The notes under the pieces: model-generated | The model's input: the letters and a program-made list of their open reading frames with translations, nothing else | Told to the model about the DNA's origin: nothing | Database searches by the model: none | Translations under genes and position numbers: made by a program | In this document: positions 1-11,405 of the stretch, piece after piece | Numbering within the stretch: position 1 is the first letter of the stretch | How the letters are laid out: the number at the start of each line of letters is the position of its first letter | NCBI RefSeq assembly: GCF_965363235.1 | Contig: NC_134851.1 | Span: 56,858,833 to 56,922,832 of the forward strand | DNA length: 64,000 bases | Direction of reading: 5' to 3' | DNA from: Mytilus galloprovincialis | Lineage: Eukaryota > Mollusca > Bivalvia > Mytilida > Mytilidae

Positions 1-79
1 AGCAAACATCCTTAATATAAATGCTCTACGTAAAGCAGTTCTAGCAGATCAATAATAAATAGTCACTCCCATTTGTGTT

Positions 80-1250
80 AAAAAAAGAGGAACGACAGAT
101 ACCAAAGGGACAGTCAAACTCATAAATCTAAAACAAACTGACAACGCCATGGCTAAAAATGAAAAAGACAAACAGAAAAACAATAGTACACATGACACAA
201 CATAGAAAACTAAAGAATAAACAACACGAACCCCACCAAAAACTAGGGATGATCTCAGGTGCTCCGGAAGGGTAAGCAGATCCTGCTCCACATGTGGCAC
301 CCGTCGTGTTGCTTATGTGATTACAAATCCGGTAAATAGTCTAATTCGGTAGGTCATATTCATGAAAGGGAAGGGGATTGTAGTTACGACGTAAGGAACA
401 TATCCGATATCATTTGTGAAACGGTTATTCCATAACGGTCAACCAACTCGTGATGGCGTCCGTAAAATTTATGAAGGGATGATTTCAACTTCACCATTTG
501 GAACTCTTGGTTTAATAGCTTCCTTGTGAGCAGTAACCCTCTATCAAGAAAATCATGATAGGAAATGCAAGCACGGGAATATCGTATCAATTGGGAGATA
601 TATACCCCGTATGCAGGTGCTGCTGGATGTTGCTACTTAGAAATGGAAAGTTCACAATTGGAAAGCTGAAATCATCTCTTTTGTCGTAAAGTTTTGTTTT
701 CAACCGACCCTCATTGTCAATTTCTATATGTAAGTCAAGATATGAAGCTGACTTAACTGTATCTGTAGTATCCTTTATCTCCAATTCGATGGGATAGATG
801 CGTTCCACATAGTCACCAAATTTTGAATTGTTTAGTGAAAGAACGTCATCTATATAGCGGAAAGTAGAGTTAAAGGATATTGCTAACTTCTTATCTTTCT
901 TCCTAAGAAGTTCCTGCATGAAGTCAGCCTCATAATAATAAAGAAACAAGTCGGCGAGTAGAGGGGCACAGTTTGTTCCCATTGGGATGCCGACAGTCTG
1001 TTGAAAAACACGTCCTGCGAACGTTACAAATATGTTGTCAATCAAGAAATCAAGCATCTTGATAATATCGGTTTCAGAGAATTTTTGTTTGAATCAGAGT
1101 GATTCTTTACAAAGTATGATTTATCCCTCCCTAAGACAAGATACTTGTATCTACGTTGGCCATTCTTTTTTATGAAGCAAAGTAATACCAACTCTTTCAA
1201 TTTGTCTTTTAGTTTGGAATGTGGAATACTTGTGTAAAGAGTGTTAAGCA
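80..1250 (-). mobile_element. Penelope-like reverse transcriptase element, 5'-truncated, copy 1
   Basis: Minus-strand fragments encode a reverse transcriptase with TLYTSIPHSKLKDKLKELV, GIPMGTNCAPLLADLFL and the catalytic FRYIDDVLSL, then SYLDLHIEIDNEGRLKTKLY. The type resembles Penelope-like elements (PxLHK motif and VVVPADK N-terminus are seen in copy 2). Broken by a 1-nt deletion near 1090 and another frame change near 590. The 3' tail (88-330) encodes nothing certain and has no GIY-YIG endonuclease that I can see. Similarity to copy 2 ends near 1250. Confidence 0.7.
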
Positions 1251-1462
1251 TTTTGTAAAACATTTCTGGCAAAGTCAGTAATTTAGTATCAGCTGTTTGA
1301 GATATTTAAAAGCAATATGTACAACCTTAACATTTTTTTAATGTTATCTTTGATTTTTTTTTTTTGATTTTCTTAAATCAAAGTAAACCAAACGAAAGCC
1401 ATTACTTAAATTTTTATATTAACCAAATGCTAGAAGCACAACTGCTTTTTTAAAAGTGACTA

Positions 1463-1706
1463 TAAAAAAGAAGATGGTGTATGATTGCCAATGAGACAAC
1501 TGTCCCCATGAGACTAAAAATGACACAGACTTTAACATCTATAGGTCACCGTACGGCCATCAAGAATGAGCAAAGCCCATACCGCATAGTTATAATAGGC
1601 CCCGATATGACAATGTAAAACAATTCAAACGAGAAAACTAACGGCCTTATTTATATAAAAAAAAATGAACGAAAAACAAATATGTACACATAAAGAAACG
1701 ACAAGT
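1463..1706 (+). repeat. Family A dispersed repeat, copy 1
   Basis: Signature aaaaagaagatg...tatgattgccaatgagacaac, then ggtcaccgtacggcc, gcaaagcccataccgcatag and acgagaaaactaacggcctt. One of at least eight copies in the window. Confidence 0.75.
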
Positions 1707-2339
1707 TTATCGTTGATTTTTTACGCCTCCGAAATATATATTCTTTTCAAATAATTCATGTTTCTATATCAGGTGTTAAGATTGATTTGAATTTGTTTTA
1801 TTTTGGAAATAAAGCTCCTGCACACATCCTTGGTTTCTCTGTATCGTTTTAGTCATATCGATCATATCGTGTTAGGTTGACTTTATTCATAAGCTTTTCC
1901 GGAAGAAATTAAAGAAACTAGCATTTCCCGGTAACTTCACACATTTGATGACTTTGGTGAACTCATCTATTTCATTAATATTCAAATAAAGGTGAAAGCT
2001 GATTCACTTAAGTTGGGCTCGTATCTTGGCTAAAAGCTTTACATTAACAAAGAGGGCCGGTCGATTACAAAATTTTACAAAAAGATACTTTCATCTACCC
2101 AAATGTTACCATTTGATTTCTATGTCATCTAAAGACAGCTCTGACATGTGACTGTTCCTATCCGCCTTATATTTACAGCTTCTGTGGCCATGTTAATAAT
2201 GGGGATCTAAACATAATTAAACATAAACATCTCCGAAAAGTGATATCTCCCGGTCAAAAATTGAGAGCCCCAACATATCAATTGGAACCATAACTTCAAA
2301 ATAACTAAAGTTTTTATTGCGGACTACGTCAGACAATGG
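1707..2339. other. Stretch with no recognised feature
   Basis: AT-rich, many stops in all frames. I see no repeat or gene signature. Confidence 0.4.
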
Positions 2340-3445
2340 GCTTAACGAGAAAAGGTTGAATTTAACACTTCGTCAGAATTGGTCAAAGTAATCAGGTCCA
2401 TGAGAAAACGTCGCATTCATAAGATCAAAAATCTGTGAGTTAGATCGACCAAAATCCATTTTCAGAGACATAGAGGCTATGCAATGTCTATCATCTCTTT
2501 ACGATACTTATGTTGTTGTTCCTCCAGACAACGTTGTAAATAATAGTGTCATTGTATGTAAATCCTACTACTACGAGTGTCTCGTAAACGATTTAGGAAT
2601 AAATGAGTATTTATGTGATCCCACATCTAAAAACATATCATTTGACAAGGATGAGATTTTAGCAATCATAAGTCCTTTATGGCTTCAATGAACATTACAT
2701 TGAACAACAAATCGGAGGACTTACAATGTACCTTGTTTGAATTGGATGGTTTAGCTTAACAAAATTGCGTACAAACAACGGTACATTGCATGATCATCTG
2801 TATGTTCAACTTAAAAGAATTGTTCATCAATTTAATAAATATTCTGTCCGAAGTAAAATAAATTAGTTTTATCAAAACTTAGGATTTTTCAACACCTGTA
2901 AACCACCATTGCCCATGATAAATTGGGAAACCGTCTAAACGAAAAATCCATAATGCATTTCAACATAATAGTTGTAGTTTTTGTTAATACGGAACCAAAA
3001 GGTAAAACATGCTACACGGAGAAACAAGTGTAACTGTTTAACAACATATTTGTTGAAGCATTCTTTTTCAACAAATAGTCACAATTCCTATTGGGACTCT
3101 TCTTGTCGAACTTTTTATATTTTCATATGAGTAGGAGTTCCTTCAGACACTTGTCAAAAACAAGAAGATCAAAGAGGCTAGGTCCTTTTATTTCCGTTCA
3201 GATAGCGTATATTGATGGTGTTCTTTCAATTAACAATCCAAACTTTTCTTATTGGGTTCCATTAAAATAGTCCACAGAATTACAATTAAAGAAACAAAAG
3301 ACAATGCTTCCTCCGACCCATTTTGTCGACATTTACCTTGGATTTTACATACGCGACACGAGTTCCAAAATCTACGACAAACCCGACGATTTTGATTTTG
3401 AAATTATTAATTTTCCCCACCTTAGTAGCAATATACAAAATCATA
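2340..3445 (+). mobile_element. Old Penelope-like RT relic, plus strand
   Basis: The N-terminal part at 2479-2691 (SLYDTYVVVPPDNVVNNSVI, VCKSYYYECLVNDLGI) matches the copy 2 N-terminus. A C-terminal part near 3330-3440 (IYDKPDDFDFEIINFPHLSS) matches the YDKRDDFSFPIVNFPFLSS region. The centre is deleted or unrecognisable. Confidence 0.55.
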
Positions 3446-3580
3446 GATACCAGGATTAAATTTTGTATTTACACCAGACGCGCGTTTTGTCTACAAATGA
3501 CTCATTAGTGACGCTCGAATTCAAAAAAAGTTAAAAAGGCCAAATAAAGTACGAAGTTGAAGAGCATTGAGGACACATTG
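3446..3580 (+). repeat. Family B dispersed repeat
   Basis: Contains the signature agacgcgcgtttt...actcattagtgacgctcg and the following gaagttgaagagcattgagga. The same signature recurs at 8027, 15763, 18303, 20571 and 21530. It follows directly on the RT relic. Confidence 0.65.
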
Positions 3581-3603
3581 AGAAAAAAAATTTGCTTTCA
3601 TAA

Positions 3604-3690
3604 TTTTTTTGTTCATCCTTCGCCGGGATTCGAACTCGTGCTACTTTGAAGAAACAATGGACAAATGCATTATTCGACTAAAAACAATCG
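3604..3690 (-). mobile_element. tRNA-derived SINE head fragment
   Basis: On the minus strand, gcacgagttcgaatcccggc carries a perfect B-box (GTTCGAATCCC), preceded by tagtcgaataatgc, an A-box-like stretch. I see no complete tRNA fold, so this is a SINE piece, not a tRNA gene. Confidence 0.5.
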
Positions 3691-3839
3691 ATCATGGTAC
3701 AAAACCAACAAAAAACTGTCCCTCATAAGACATCTTTATTCAACGACAAATCCTTTTACAATGTTACTTTCTAAATCATAGAAGTAAACACTGAGTGGGT
3801 CACCACATCACGACGGAGAAGAAAACTTTTGGAACAACC

Positions 3840-5165
3840 AGCGCCATACAGAAGAGTTGGCAGATCCTGCTCATTTAAATAGAAACCGGGTGATAATTCT
3901 TATTCGGGAGGTTACATTCGGGTAAAGGACGGAAGGCGGGATTGTGGTGTCGACGAATGGCATATATTTGTCGTCATATATGAAACAGGTATTTTGTACA
4001 AGTTTAAACTTCACGTATTAAAACTTTTAGTTCAATGGCTTCCCCGTAAGAGCAACCTTTTATCTTAAGCTCGGAAATATCGTAACAAATGAAAGATATA
4101 TCCTCAATTGTCAGTCCCTTTTTATGTGTTGCTACATAGAATTTAAAGTTCACAATTTGAAAGCTGAAATCATTTCTGTTGTCATAAAGTTGCATTCTCA
4201 ATCGATCTTCGTTGTCAATTTTTAGATGTAAATATAAAAAAAAGAAGATGGGGTATGATTGCCAATAAACAACTCTCAACAAGAGACCAAATGACATAGA
4301 AATTAACAACTATAGATCATCGTACGGCCTTCGACAATGGGCAAAGGTCCCGAAATGACATATGTAAAACAATTCAAACGAGAAAACTAACGGCCTTATT
4401 TATGTACAAAAAAATAACGAAACACAAATATGTAACACATCAACAAACGATAACTACTGAAGTACAGGGTCCTGACTTAGAACATACACATATATACCAA
4501 ATGTGGCGGGGTTAAACATTTTAGGCCAAGATATGAGCGGACTTCATTGCACCTGATATATTTGTTATTTCAAGATCGATGGCATACATTGTAGATGCGT
4601 TCAACAAAATCACCAAACTTTGATTGATTTAGTGAGAGCAAAACTTGAAATGAAAGAATATTTCTAGTGTTGTTTCATTTTTCATTTCTGTATGAAGTTA
4701 TCCTCATATGAATATAAGAACAAATCAGCAAGACGAGGAACACAGATGATTCTAATAGGAATGCAAATCCTCCAAACGTAATCAAACATCTTGATAATGT
4801 CAGTTTCAGAGAATCTTTTGTTATTTTCTTACAAATTAGGATTTATCCCTCCTTAAGACAAGATAATGGTATCTGGGTCTTATCTTTCTTTTTCATGAAA
4901 CAAAGCAGGACCAACGCTTTGAATTTGTCTTTTAATTTTGAAAGGGAACACCTGCATTAAGTACAGAAATGTTAAATGTTATAATAGTACCACTAGATGA
5001 AAAGAACTTCGATTGTTTGTACTGTAATAGATGTTAGGAATTTTTAGATAACAACTTCTGGCTCTGATTGCTGATATTTCGAAAGAACATATTTTATATG
5101 AGATAGAGCCAGGTTTATCAAATATTTACTTTTTGGTAGTGGTGGTGTATGTTGAGTTTCCTTGT
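3840..5165 (-). mobile_element. Penelope-like RT relic, minus strand, split by a family A repeat
   Basis: Collinear decayed matches to copies 1 and 2: the tail (ggcagatcctgctc) near 3856, LHLKIDNEDRLRMQLYDNR at 4140-4230, the YIDD-adjacent region at 4560-4700, IPMG-adjacent sequence near 4740, and the N-terminal region to about 5165. A family A repeat (4234-4525) interrupts it. Confidence 0.6.
4234..4525 (+). repeat. Family A dispersed repeat, copy 2, nested in RT relic
   Basis: Same signature as 1463. It extends further, into taactactgaagtacaggg and atgtggcggggttaaacat. It splits the RT relic at 3840-5165. Confidence 0.7.
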
Positions 5166-5637
5166 AAATTTACAAAAAAATTATATACTTACTTCATTCA
5201 CCGTGCAGTTTAGGCAATAAAATTTACACATAAGCTAACAACACTAGGTGACTGGAATATAGCATAAATCAAATAAACGGAAAAAACATTCAGCACAGAT
5301 ACAAAACGCACAAATAAATAACATAATAGTATTTTACCACATCTTAACAGAAGAACAACAACAAATGTGTCAAAACTTCCACATTTTCAGAAAAAAAAAA
5401 TTTAAATCTAAAATCAGCCATAACTGCACTTGTATATATTTGATAAAAAAAAACATAACCTTGTTCTGCAAATTATACTTTTGAGGGGTTATTGGCATTT
5501 GTAAAGTTTATTTTCGTTTTGTGAATTAGAACGATTGCGGTTTAAATTAAAGAAGGTCATGTTATCTGACTATTAGAGCACAAACTCTGATAAACTCTGG
5601 GAAACGTCACCAGTATCTGAGCAGAAAGTTGATAAAC
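5166..5637. other. Stretch with no recognised feature
   Basis: A-rich sequence without ORFs or repeat signatures that I recognise. Confidence 0.35.
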
Positions 5638-5777
5638 CAGGCCTCACGTTCATAAAACTTTCGAGCATGATTTTTGTACTCAGACTCAAAAATCCACCAA
5701 TCAAATTGCTTGATTTCATGTTTCGAGCATGATTTTCGTGCTCAGAGCACTGAGCAAAGTGTTATGCCTTCAAGGCC
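5638..5777. mobile_element. Family D small inverted-repeat element
   Basis: About 140 bp starting ccaggcctcac and ending ccttcaaggccagg, with terminal inverted repeats around cataaaactttcgagc. The internal ttcgagcatgattt occurs twice. A close copy is at 61148-61291. Confidence 0.65.
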
Positions 5778-6170
5778 AGGGTTATGTCAATGAACGTCTC
5801 ATACTTTTTCTAAAAAAAGTTTATCGGAAGTTACAAATACCTTGTTTGATAAACATTCCGTATCAACTTTACAAATGATACACGATGTTCTTGGAGTATA
5901 GATTCTGGGTACTGACGTTGTTTATCATTTTAATAACGTGTTCTAGTCTTCTTTTATTTGTCTTTATAGGTTTTACTTTTACTGTTAAGTCTGTTCGATA
6001 GATATTACGTGGCTGTGTACTTATATATCCCGTCATTGTGAGATTGTTCTTCGATAAATTTTGTATTCCGTTCTCTTTCATTTTTGCTAATGTGCTTTGT
6101 CTATATGCTTTTTGAGCTTCTCTGTTACAAATGTGTTTGTTTTTATGGTGATTAAGATTATAACACAAAA

Positions 6171-6420
6171 TTTGACTGCTGCACCTCTATTTTTGACAAT
6201 TTTACCTATTATTTCTGTTTGTTTTGTTCACACATCGTTGTCAATATAATGGAATTTGTTGCGACTGCCATACAAGTGAGAGGTTTAGCTTGTTACAAAA
6301 CCAGGTTTAATCCACCGTTTTCTACATAAGAAAAAGCTTGTACCAAATCAGGAATATGACAGTTGTAATCCAATCGTTTAATGCGTTTGAGCTTATGATA
6401 TATCCATTTGATTAGGGACT
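6171..6420 (+). repeat. Family C dispersed repeat
   Basis: Shares tgcgactgccatacaagtg..., aaaccaggtttaatc and taccaaatcaggaa with 23170-23640 and, reversed, with 21200-21430. Confidence 0.55.
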
Positions 6421-6526
6421 TTCCGTTTAGAATTTCCGTCGGGGTTCAACTTTTTGTGATTTTACTTTTTTGATAGTAGTATTAACGTTACTAGTTTAAA
6501 TACTATAATTTTCAATTAAGAAAAAT

Positions 6527-6700
6527 TAGTGTTGTCAAATCGTACACTTTTGTCTAACCGGTTAGTCGTATAATCGTTCGACCGATTAACCGGTTAACCG
6601 GTAGTTTAAGTTAATGTTTGAAGGCCTTATCAATAGTACCCTACATATCGAATAGAAATACATTTGCCGAAAAATTAAAAGGTACTAATGACTAGTTAGG
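6527..6700 (+). mobile_element. 5' fragment of a hAT-like inverted-repeat element
   Basis: Starts tagtgttgtcaaatcgtaca and carries aaccggtt palindromes and aaggccttatc, as in the complete element at 36181-37105. Only the left end is present. Confidence 0.6.
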
Positions 6701-6720
6701 GGACGACCATTTGATATTCA

Positions 6721-6735
6721 GGGGGGGGGGGGGGG
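6721..6735. repeat. Poly-G run
   Basis: Fifteen consecutive G. Three short gaaaataaat(a/t)a repeats follow to about 6850. Confidence 0.9.
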
Positions 6736-6899
6736 CAGGAGGATTTTGAAAATAAATAACTCAGCCTTGATAATCACAAAAATAAATGGTTTGTTCTGTG
6801 GTGGTTTGAAAATAAATTACCTGACTTGCAATGTATTGAAAATAAATAACTCAGTAGGTCTAATCAAAAGTATGAGATGGCACCAGATTCTTCATAAAT

Positions 6900-7666
6900 T
6901 CATCTCTTTCCCCAAACAATCGGGAAACACTTCCCAATTTTTTTAATAATAAAAGTATATAAATATTATTTAAATATACTTGAAATGTCTGAAAATTGGT
7001 TTCATTTAACTTGAGGTATATTGTCTCCGTAAACCTTACCTCACTTTTATTTCAACAAGGCCGTAACTACATTGATGCAAATGCCTCATGTAGGAAATTT
7101 CAAATCCAAACGCTTGTCTCCATATCAAATTGCTTCACGGCGAGTGCCTTGCAAGACGCAAGTTCTGATTTCCCTCAGACGTAGCCCTGATTTTTTTTAT
7201 CAATGTTTCTTATTTATTTGTCTTTTGTTCATTGATTGCCCTTCTGTTATCTGTTAGTGTTGCAGTCCCTTTTGTAGTCTAGTAGTTTTGTTATGAATTT
7301 GATCATGAGTTTAAAAAAAACAGCAGCCACAGACTTTACTATGTGAATTCCATTTTTGCTTTATCATTGGTTTTTGGTTTTGTCCCTAGAAACTTAAGCC
7401 TTACACTGAATTTATACATTTTGCTTTGTTTATGTAATTTTTTGTTAATGTGAGCGTTACAAGTGAAGGTAAATCAAGGGAAAATTGGTGTACGCTCAAC
7501 TTTTTAGCTCACCTGGTCCGAAGTTAACTTTTCACATTTTGAACTTCTTCTAGAGAACCACTGAATGGAATAAAACCAAACATGGCATGAATGTTCCTTA
7601 TGAGATGCTGACCAAATGTTGTTACTTTGTAGCCGATCCATCATCCAATATGGCCGCCAGCAGGGG
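6900..7666. other. Stretch with no recognised feature
   Basis: No gene or repeat signature that I can name. Overlapping short open frames near 7000-7250 have no family resemblance. Confidence 0.35.
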
Positions 7667-8411
7667 AATAACAATTGATCAAAATACTCTTAACGTCATG
7701 GGACATGCGCATTGTGTTGAATTATATTCGGCGTAATTTGATTAAAACCCATCCCCTATGTTAAGAAATAAACAAAAAAACAAACAGCAAAAGCATTAAT
7801 AACTGTCTCCAGTTCATTTGGAAAAAATATAAACAAAAATTAAGTGACGAGACACACAAGAGATATTCCAAAAATGAATGCTCGCAGTTACAGATGTTAC
7901 GAACAATAGCAAAAATGGAAACCAATGTTTCAGTTAATTTCTGACAGTTGGGGATAAATGAGAAGAATTTGGAATGCCGACCCATTATCCTGTCATGACT
8001 CTGATAAAACAAAATGTGTCTAGAAAGTTCATCATAGATACTAGGATTGACATTTTGTATTTGACGCGCGTTTCGTCTGCAAAAGACTCATCAGTACGAA
8101 GTTGATGCTCATTGAGGATCAAAATGTCCAAAACGTTTTGAAAAGTACAGCATATACAGCTAAGGTAATCTATTCCTGTGGTAAAAAAATTGTTGTTTGA
8201 CAATAATCGTTTCACTTTAAATTTATATTTATTATTGCATCTACTTTATGGAGGTCAACTATAATACCAGTATAGTATCTCTATGCAATGTTCTGATAGC
8301 ACGGCAATAATAAATAAAAAAGAATGCCACACTTTATTATATAGTAAATACTCTTATTAAATGTGATAATAGAAAACGACACAATGATGGATGATCATGT
8401 GAGCTCATTAA
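7667..8411. repeat. Segmental duplicate of the intron upstream of the cysteine-rich exon
   Basis: Aligns collinearly with 15465-16045: the segments around catgcgcattgtgttgaatt, the acccatcccctat region, the family B insert and the final gatggatgatcatgtgagctc are shared. The partner has internal deletions. Similarity stops at the left near 7667 and at the right where a mobile element begins. Confidence 0.75.
8027..8210 (+). repeat. Family B dispersed repeat
   Basis: catagatactaggattgaca then acgcgcgtttcgtctgcaaa and gactcatcag. Continues with gttgatgctcattgaggatc and taaggtaatctattcctg. Shared with the segmental duplicate, so it predates the duplication. Confidence 0.65.
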
Positions 8412-10556
8412 TATGAGGCAGGCATAACCTGTGAATGGGGACGAAATCTGTATGTATTTTTTTTTAATTCAAACATGTTAATAAAAGAAACGGAAACACC
8501 GTTACATTCCCGATTTTGGTTCTGTTGTTAGGGATATAGCTGTGACGTTCTTTAAGTTATGACGTCATATTCAATGTAAACAAAAGAAACACTTTCAACA
8601 GGTAACGTTTTTTTCATATCAAACAATTATTAAAAATAAATTTGTATTGAGTTTCAATCTGATATTTTATTCAAAGACTCATACAAACAAGACCGGAAAA
8701 GAAAGTAGATTTCTTCGCAAATGCGGGGAAAACCGGAACAGGAAGTAGATCTGAAAAAAAAGTTAACGATTTTGAGTTCATTAGCAGAATGAAAAATTCG
8801 GGAAATTTTCCCGATTTTCTTTTTTTTTTTTTATTGATTTTTCTACCATAAAAGAGGGACGAAAGATACCAAAGGGACAGTCAAACTCATAAATTTAAAA
8901 CAAACTGACAACGCCATGGTTAAAAATAAAAAAGACAAACAGAAAAACAATAGTACACACGACACAACATAGAAAACTAAAGAATAAACAACACGAACCC
9001 CACCAAAAACTAGGGGTGATCTCAGGTGCTCCGGAAGGGTAAGCAGATCCTGCTCCACATGTGGCACCCGTCGTGTTGCTTAAGTGATTACAAATCCGGT
9101 AAATAGTCTAATTCGGTAGGTCATATTCATGAAAGGGAAGGGGATTGTAGTTACGACGTAAGGAACATATCCGATATCATTTGTGAAACGGTTATTCCAT
9201 AACGGTCAACCAACTCGTGATGGCGTCCGTAAAATTTACGAAGGGATGATTTCAACTTCACCATTTGGAACTCTTGGTTTAATAGCTTCCTTGTGAGCAG
9301 CAAACCTCTATCAAGAAAATCATGATAGGAAATGCAAGCACGGGAATATCGTATCAATTGGGATATATATACCCCGTATGCAGGTGCTGCTGGAATGTTG
9401 CTACTTAGAAATGGAAAGTTCACAATTGGAAAGCTGAAATCATCTCTTTTGTCGTAAAGTTTTGTTTTCAACCGACCCTCATTGTCAATTTCTAGATGTA
9501 AGTCAAGATATGAAGCCGACTTAACTGTATCTGTAGTATCCTTTATCTCTAGTTCGATTGGATAGATGCGTTCCACATAGTCACCAAATTTTGAATTGTT
9601 TAGTGAAAGAACATCATCTATATAGCGGAAAGTAGAGTTAAAGGATATTGCTAACTTCTTATCTTTCTTCCTAAGAAGTTCCTGTATGAAGTCAGCCTCA
9701 TAATAATAAAGAAACAAGTCGGCGAGTAGAGGGCACAGTTTGTTCCCATTGGAATGCCGACAGTCTGTTGAAAAACACGTCCTCCGAACGTAACAAATAT
9801 GTTGTCAATCAAGAAATCAAGCATCTTGATAATATCAGTTTCAGAGAATTTTTGGTTTGAATCAGAGTGATTCTTTACAAAGTAGGATTTATCCCTCCCT
9901 AAGACAAGATACTTGTATCTACGTTGGCCATTCTTTTTTATGAAGCAAAGTAATATCAACTCTTTCAATTTGTCTTTTAGTTTGGAATGTGGAATACTTG
10001 TGTACAGGGTAGAAAAGTCAAATGTTTTAATACTGTTACAAGATGAAAGAGAGTTAGATTGTATGTACTCTAAAAGATCTTTTGAATTTTTAAGTATCCA
10101 CATCTGATTTACGCCACCTCTAGAATAGGTAGTTTCACAATAACTTTGAAGCCCGTCTTTGATTCGTGATAAAATAAATGTTAATAATTTAGAAAGAGGT
10201 TTCGTGGAGCACTTGGAAGACCCAGCAATATACCGTTGTTTGTAAGGACACTTATGTAGTTTAGGTATCCAATACAGTGATGGAAGATCCAGTTCTTCAT
10301 CTTTGGTTGTAATTCCAAAGGAACATAGAACAGACCTATGATTATCCAGGATTTCCTCTTTGGTAAGTGTCGTGAGGGTATATGTTGAGTTACCAAGTGA
10401 ATTGTCAATACCTAATTCGTTTATCAAGCAGTTGATGTAGTGACTTTTACACACAAAAACGATGTTATTTGGGGCTTTATCTGCAGGGACAACAACATAT
10501 TTGTCATGGAGGTCGGATAGGTGTTTTGCAACATTTGGGTCTTTAAAAGGGGGACT
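8412..10556 (-). mobile_element. Penelope-like reverse transcriptase element, copy 2, with flanking inserted DNA
   Basis: The RT reads VVVPADKAPNNIVFVCKSHY, YWIPKLHKCPYKQRYIAGSS, FDFSTLYTSIPH, GIPMGTNCA and FRYIDDVLSL from 10545 down to 9151. A 1-nt deletion near 9730 splits it at a place where copy 1 is intact. The tail ends in an A-run on the minus strand (8818-8832). The full inserted block, judged from the segmental duplicate, runs from about 8412 to 10556. A 10-bp motif tggggacgaa occurs near both edges in opposite orientation (8439 and 10556). Inserted in the duplicate of the cysteine-rich gene. Confidence 0.7.
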
Positions 10557-10587
10557 TCGTCCCCATATTATTTCCTTTTGTTTCCAG

Positions 10588-10856
10588 ACTTATATCTAAG
10601 TGGTGACGACTGCCAGCATCGCTCAGCATGTGACCATTGTCCGGATAGCCAGGTGTCACATATCCATCATCTAGGGTATCATATAGATTATTGTTGCCGC
10701 ACATGCGGAAAGACCACTGCCACAGTTCACGTAATAAATACAAAGACCGAATGCGTATTGTCAGACCATATGAGTATATTCCCATATGATCATGACCATA
10801 CGCGTATGGTCCAGATACTCATATGGTCCGCCTATTATTCTAATGTCCCAAGATAA
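10588..10856 (+). pseudogene. Orphan duplicate of the cysteine-rich peptide exon
   Basis: The acceptor (tttccag) and first ~165 nt align with the exon at 16064: DLYLSGDDC, GYHIDYCCRTCGK and TEC are kept. Seven of the eight cysteines remain. The final C-x-C is lost (ECVLS) and the frame runs on through a palindrome-rich stretch to a stop ending at 10856. No signal-peptide exon is visible upstream. The matching intron is interrupted by the Penelope-like copy. Many changes from the other copy are conservative, so it may have been functional for a time. Confidence 0.6.
10763..10830. repeat. Nested palindromes
   Basis: A perfect 18-bp palindrome gaccatacgcgtatggtc (10794-10811) lies between two inverted arms, agaccatatgagtat (left) and atactcatatggtc (right). 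The block can fold as a cruciform or hairpin. It forms the divergent 3' end of the orphan exon. Confidence 0.8.
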
Positions 10857-11159
10857 AAAAATGTTTTACAGTTATTTCTTTTCCTTTTATATCTTAAGTT
10901 TGTGCTTTTACTCTTGATTTTTCCTGTATGACAAAACATCATTATGTACTTTATGTAAACACATATTTAAACCAATAAACACGAAATAGATACCAAAAGG
11001 TTCAATAATTATTATTTCTGGTATTTTGAAACATAAAACAAGGTTATTAGGAATTCAAATATTGCATACACAACGCTTTGATATAATTTTAAACATGTAT
11101 GAATACAGATTACTTTCCTTTTATTAATCAAAAGCTATAAAACCAAACACTTACTTTAA

Positions 11160-11405
11160 ACAAGCAACAACCGCCTGTCAGATTAGTGATAAGGCTTTTA
11201 TAATGCAAATTATGTCATTAACACACGATGTTTTTCCAAACCTCCAAATTTTATCAAATCAATTTTGAACCGGACATAGCTTTTGACCGTATAGGCGAGG
11301 GACATTGCTTCTTATCTTCACATATATTTCTAAATAATGTAAACATGAGTTTATCATTTCCTTGTTCAGTGCAAAAGCGTCCAATCGAAATGGGGTTATG
11401 AACTC
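11160..11405. repeat. Left arm of a large diverged inverted repeat
   Basis: Shares, in reverse complement with 13235-13510: ggcttttataatgcaaatta, aattatgtcattaacacac, cttttgaccgtataggcgag and aaaagcgtccaatcgaaatg. The arms differ at many sites and by small indels, so the inversion is old. Confidence 0.75.

Noticed and set aside
49..300. 83-codon minus-strand frame, repeated at 8843-9067, with hydrophobic stretch
   Set aside because: It lies in the 3' tail of the Penelope-like element after the RT stop. The hydrophobic pattern is a by-product of T-rich sequence, and the frame ends differently in the two copies.
5869..6168. 99-codon minus-strand frame
   Set aside because: Basic and Asn-rich with no family resemblance. 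It abuts a dispersed repeat and has no support from codon pattern or splice sites.
10521..10587. Upstream extension of the orphan cysteine-rich frame
   Set aside because: It is the 5' edge of the Penelope-like element plus intron. The acceptor at 10586-10587 marks the exon start.
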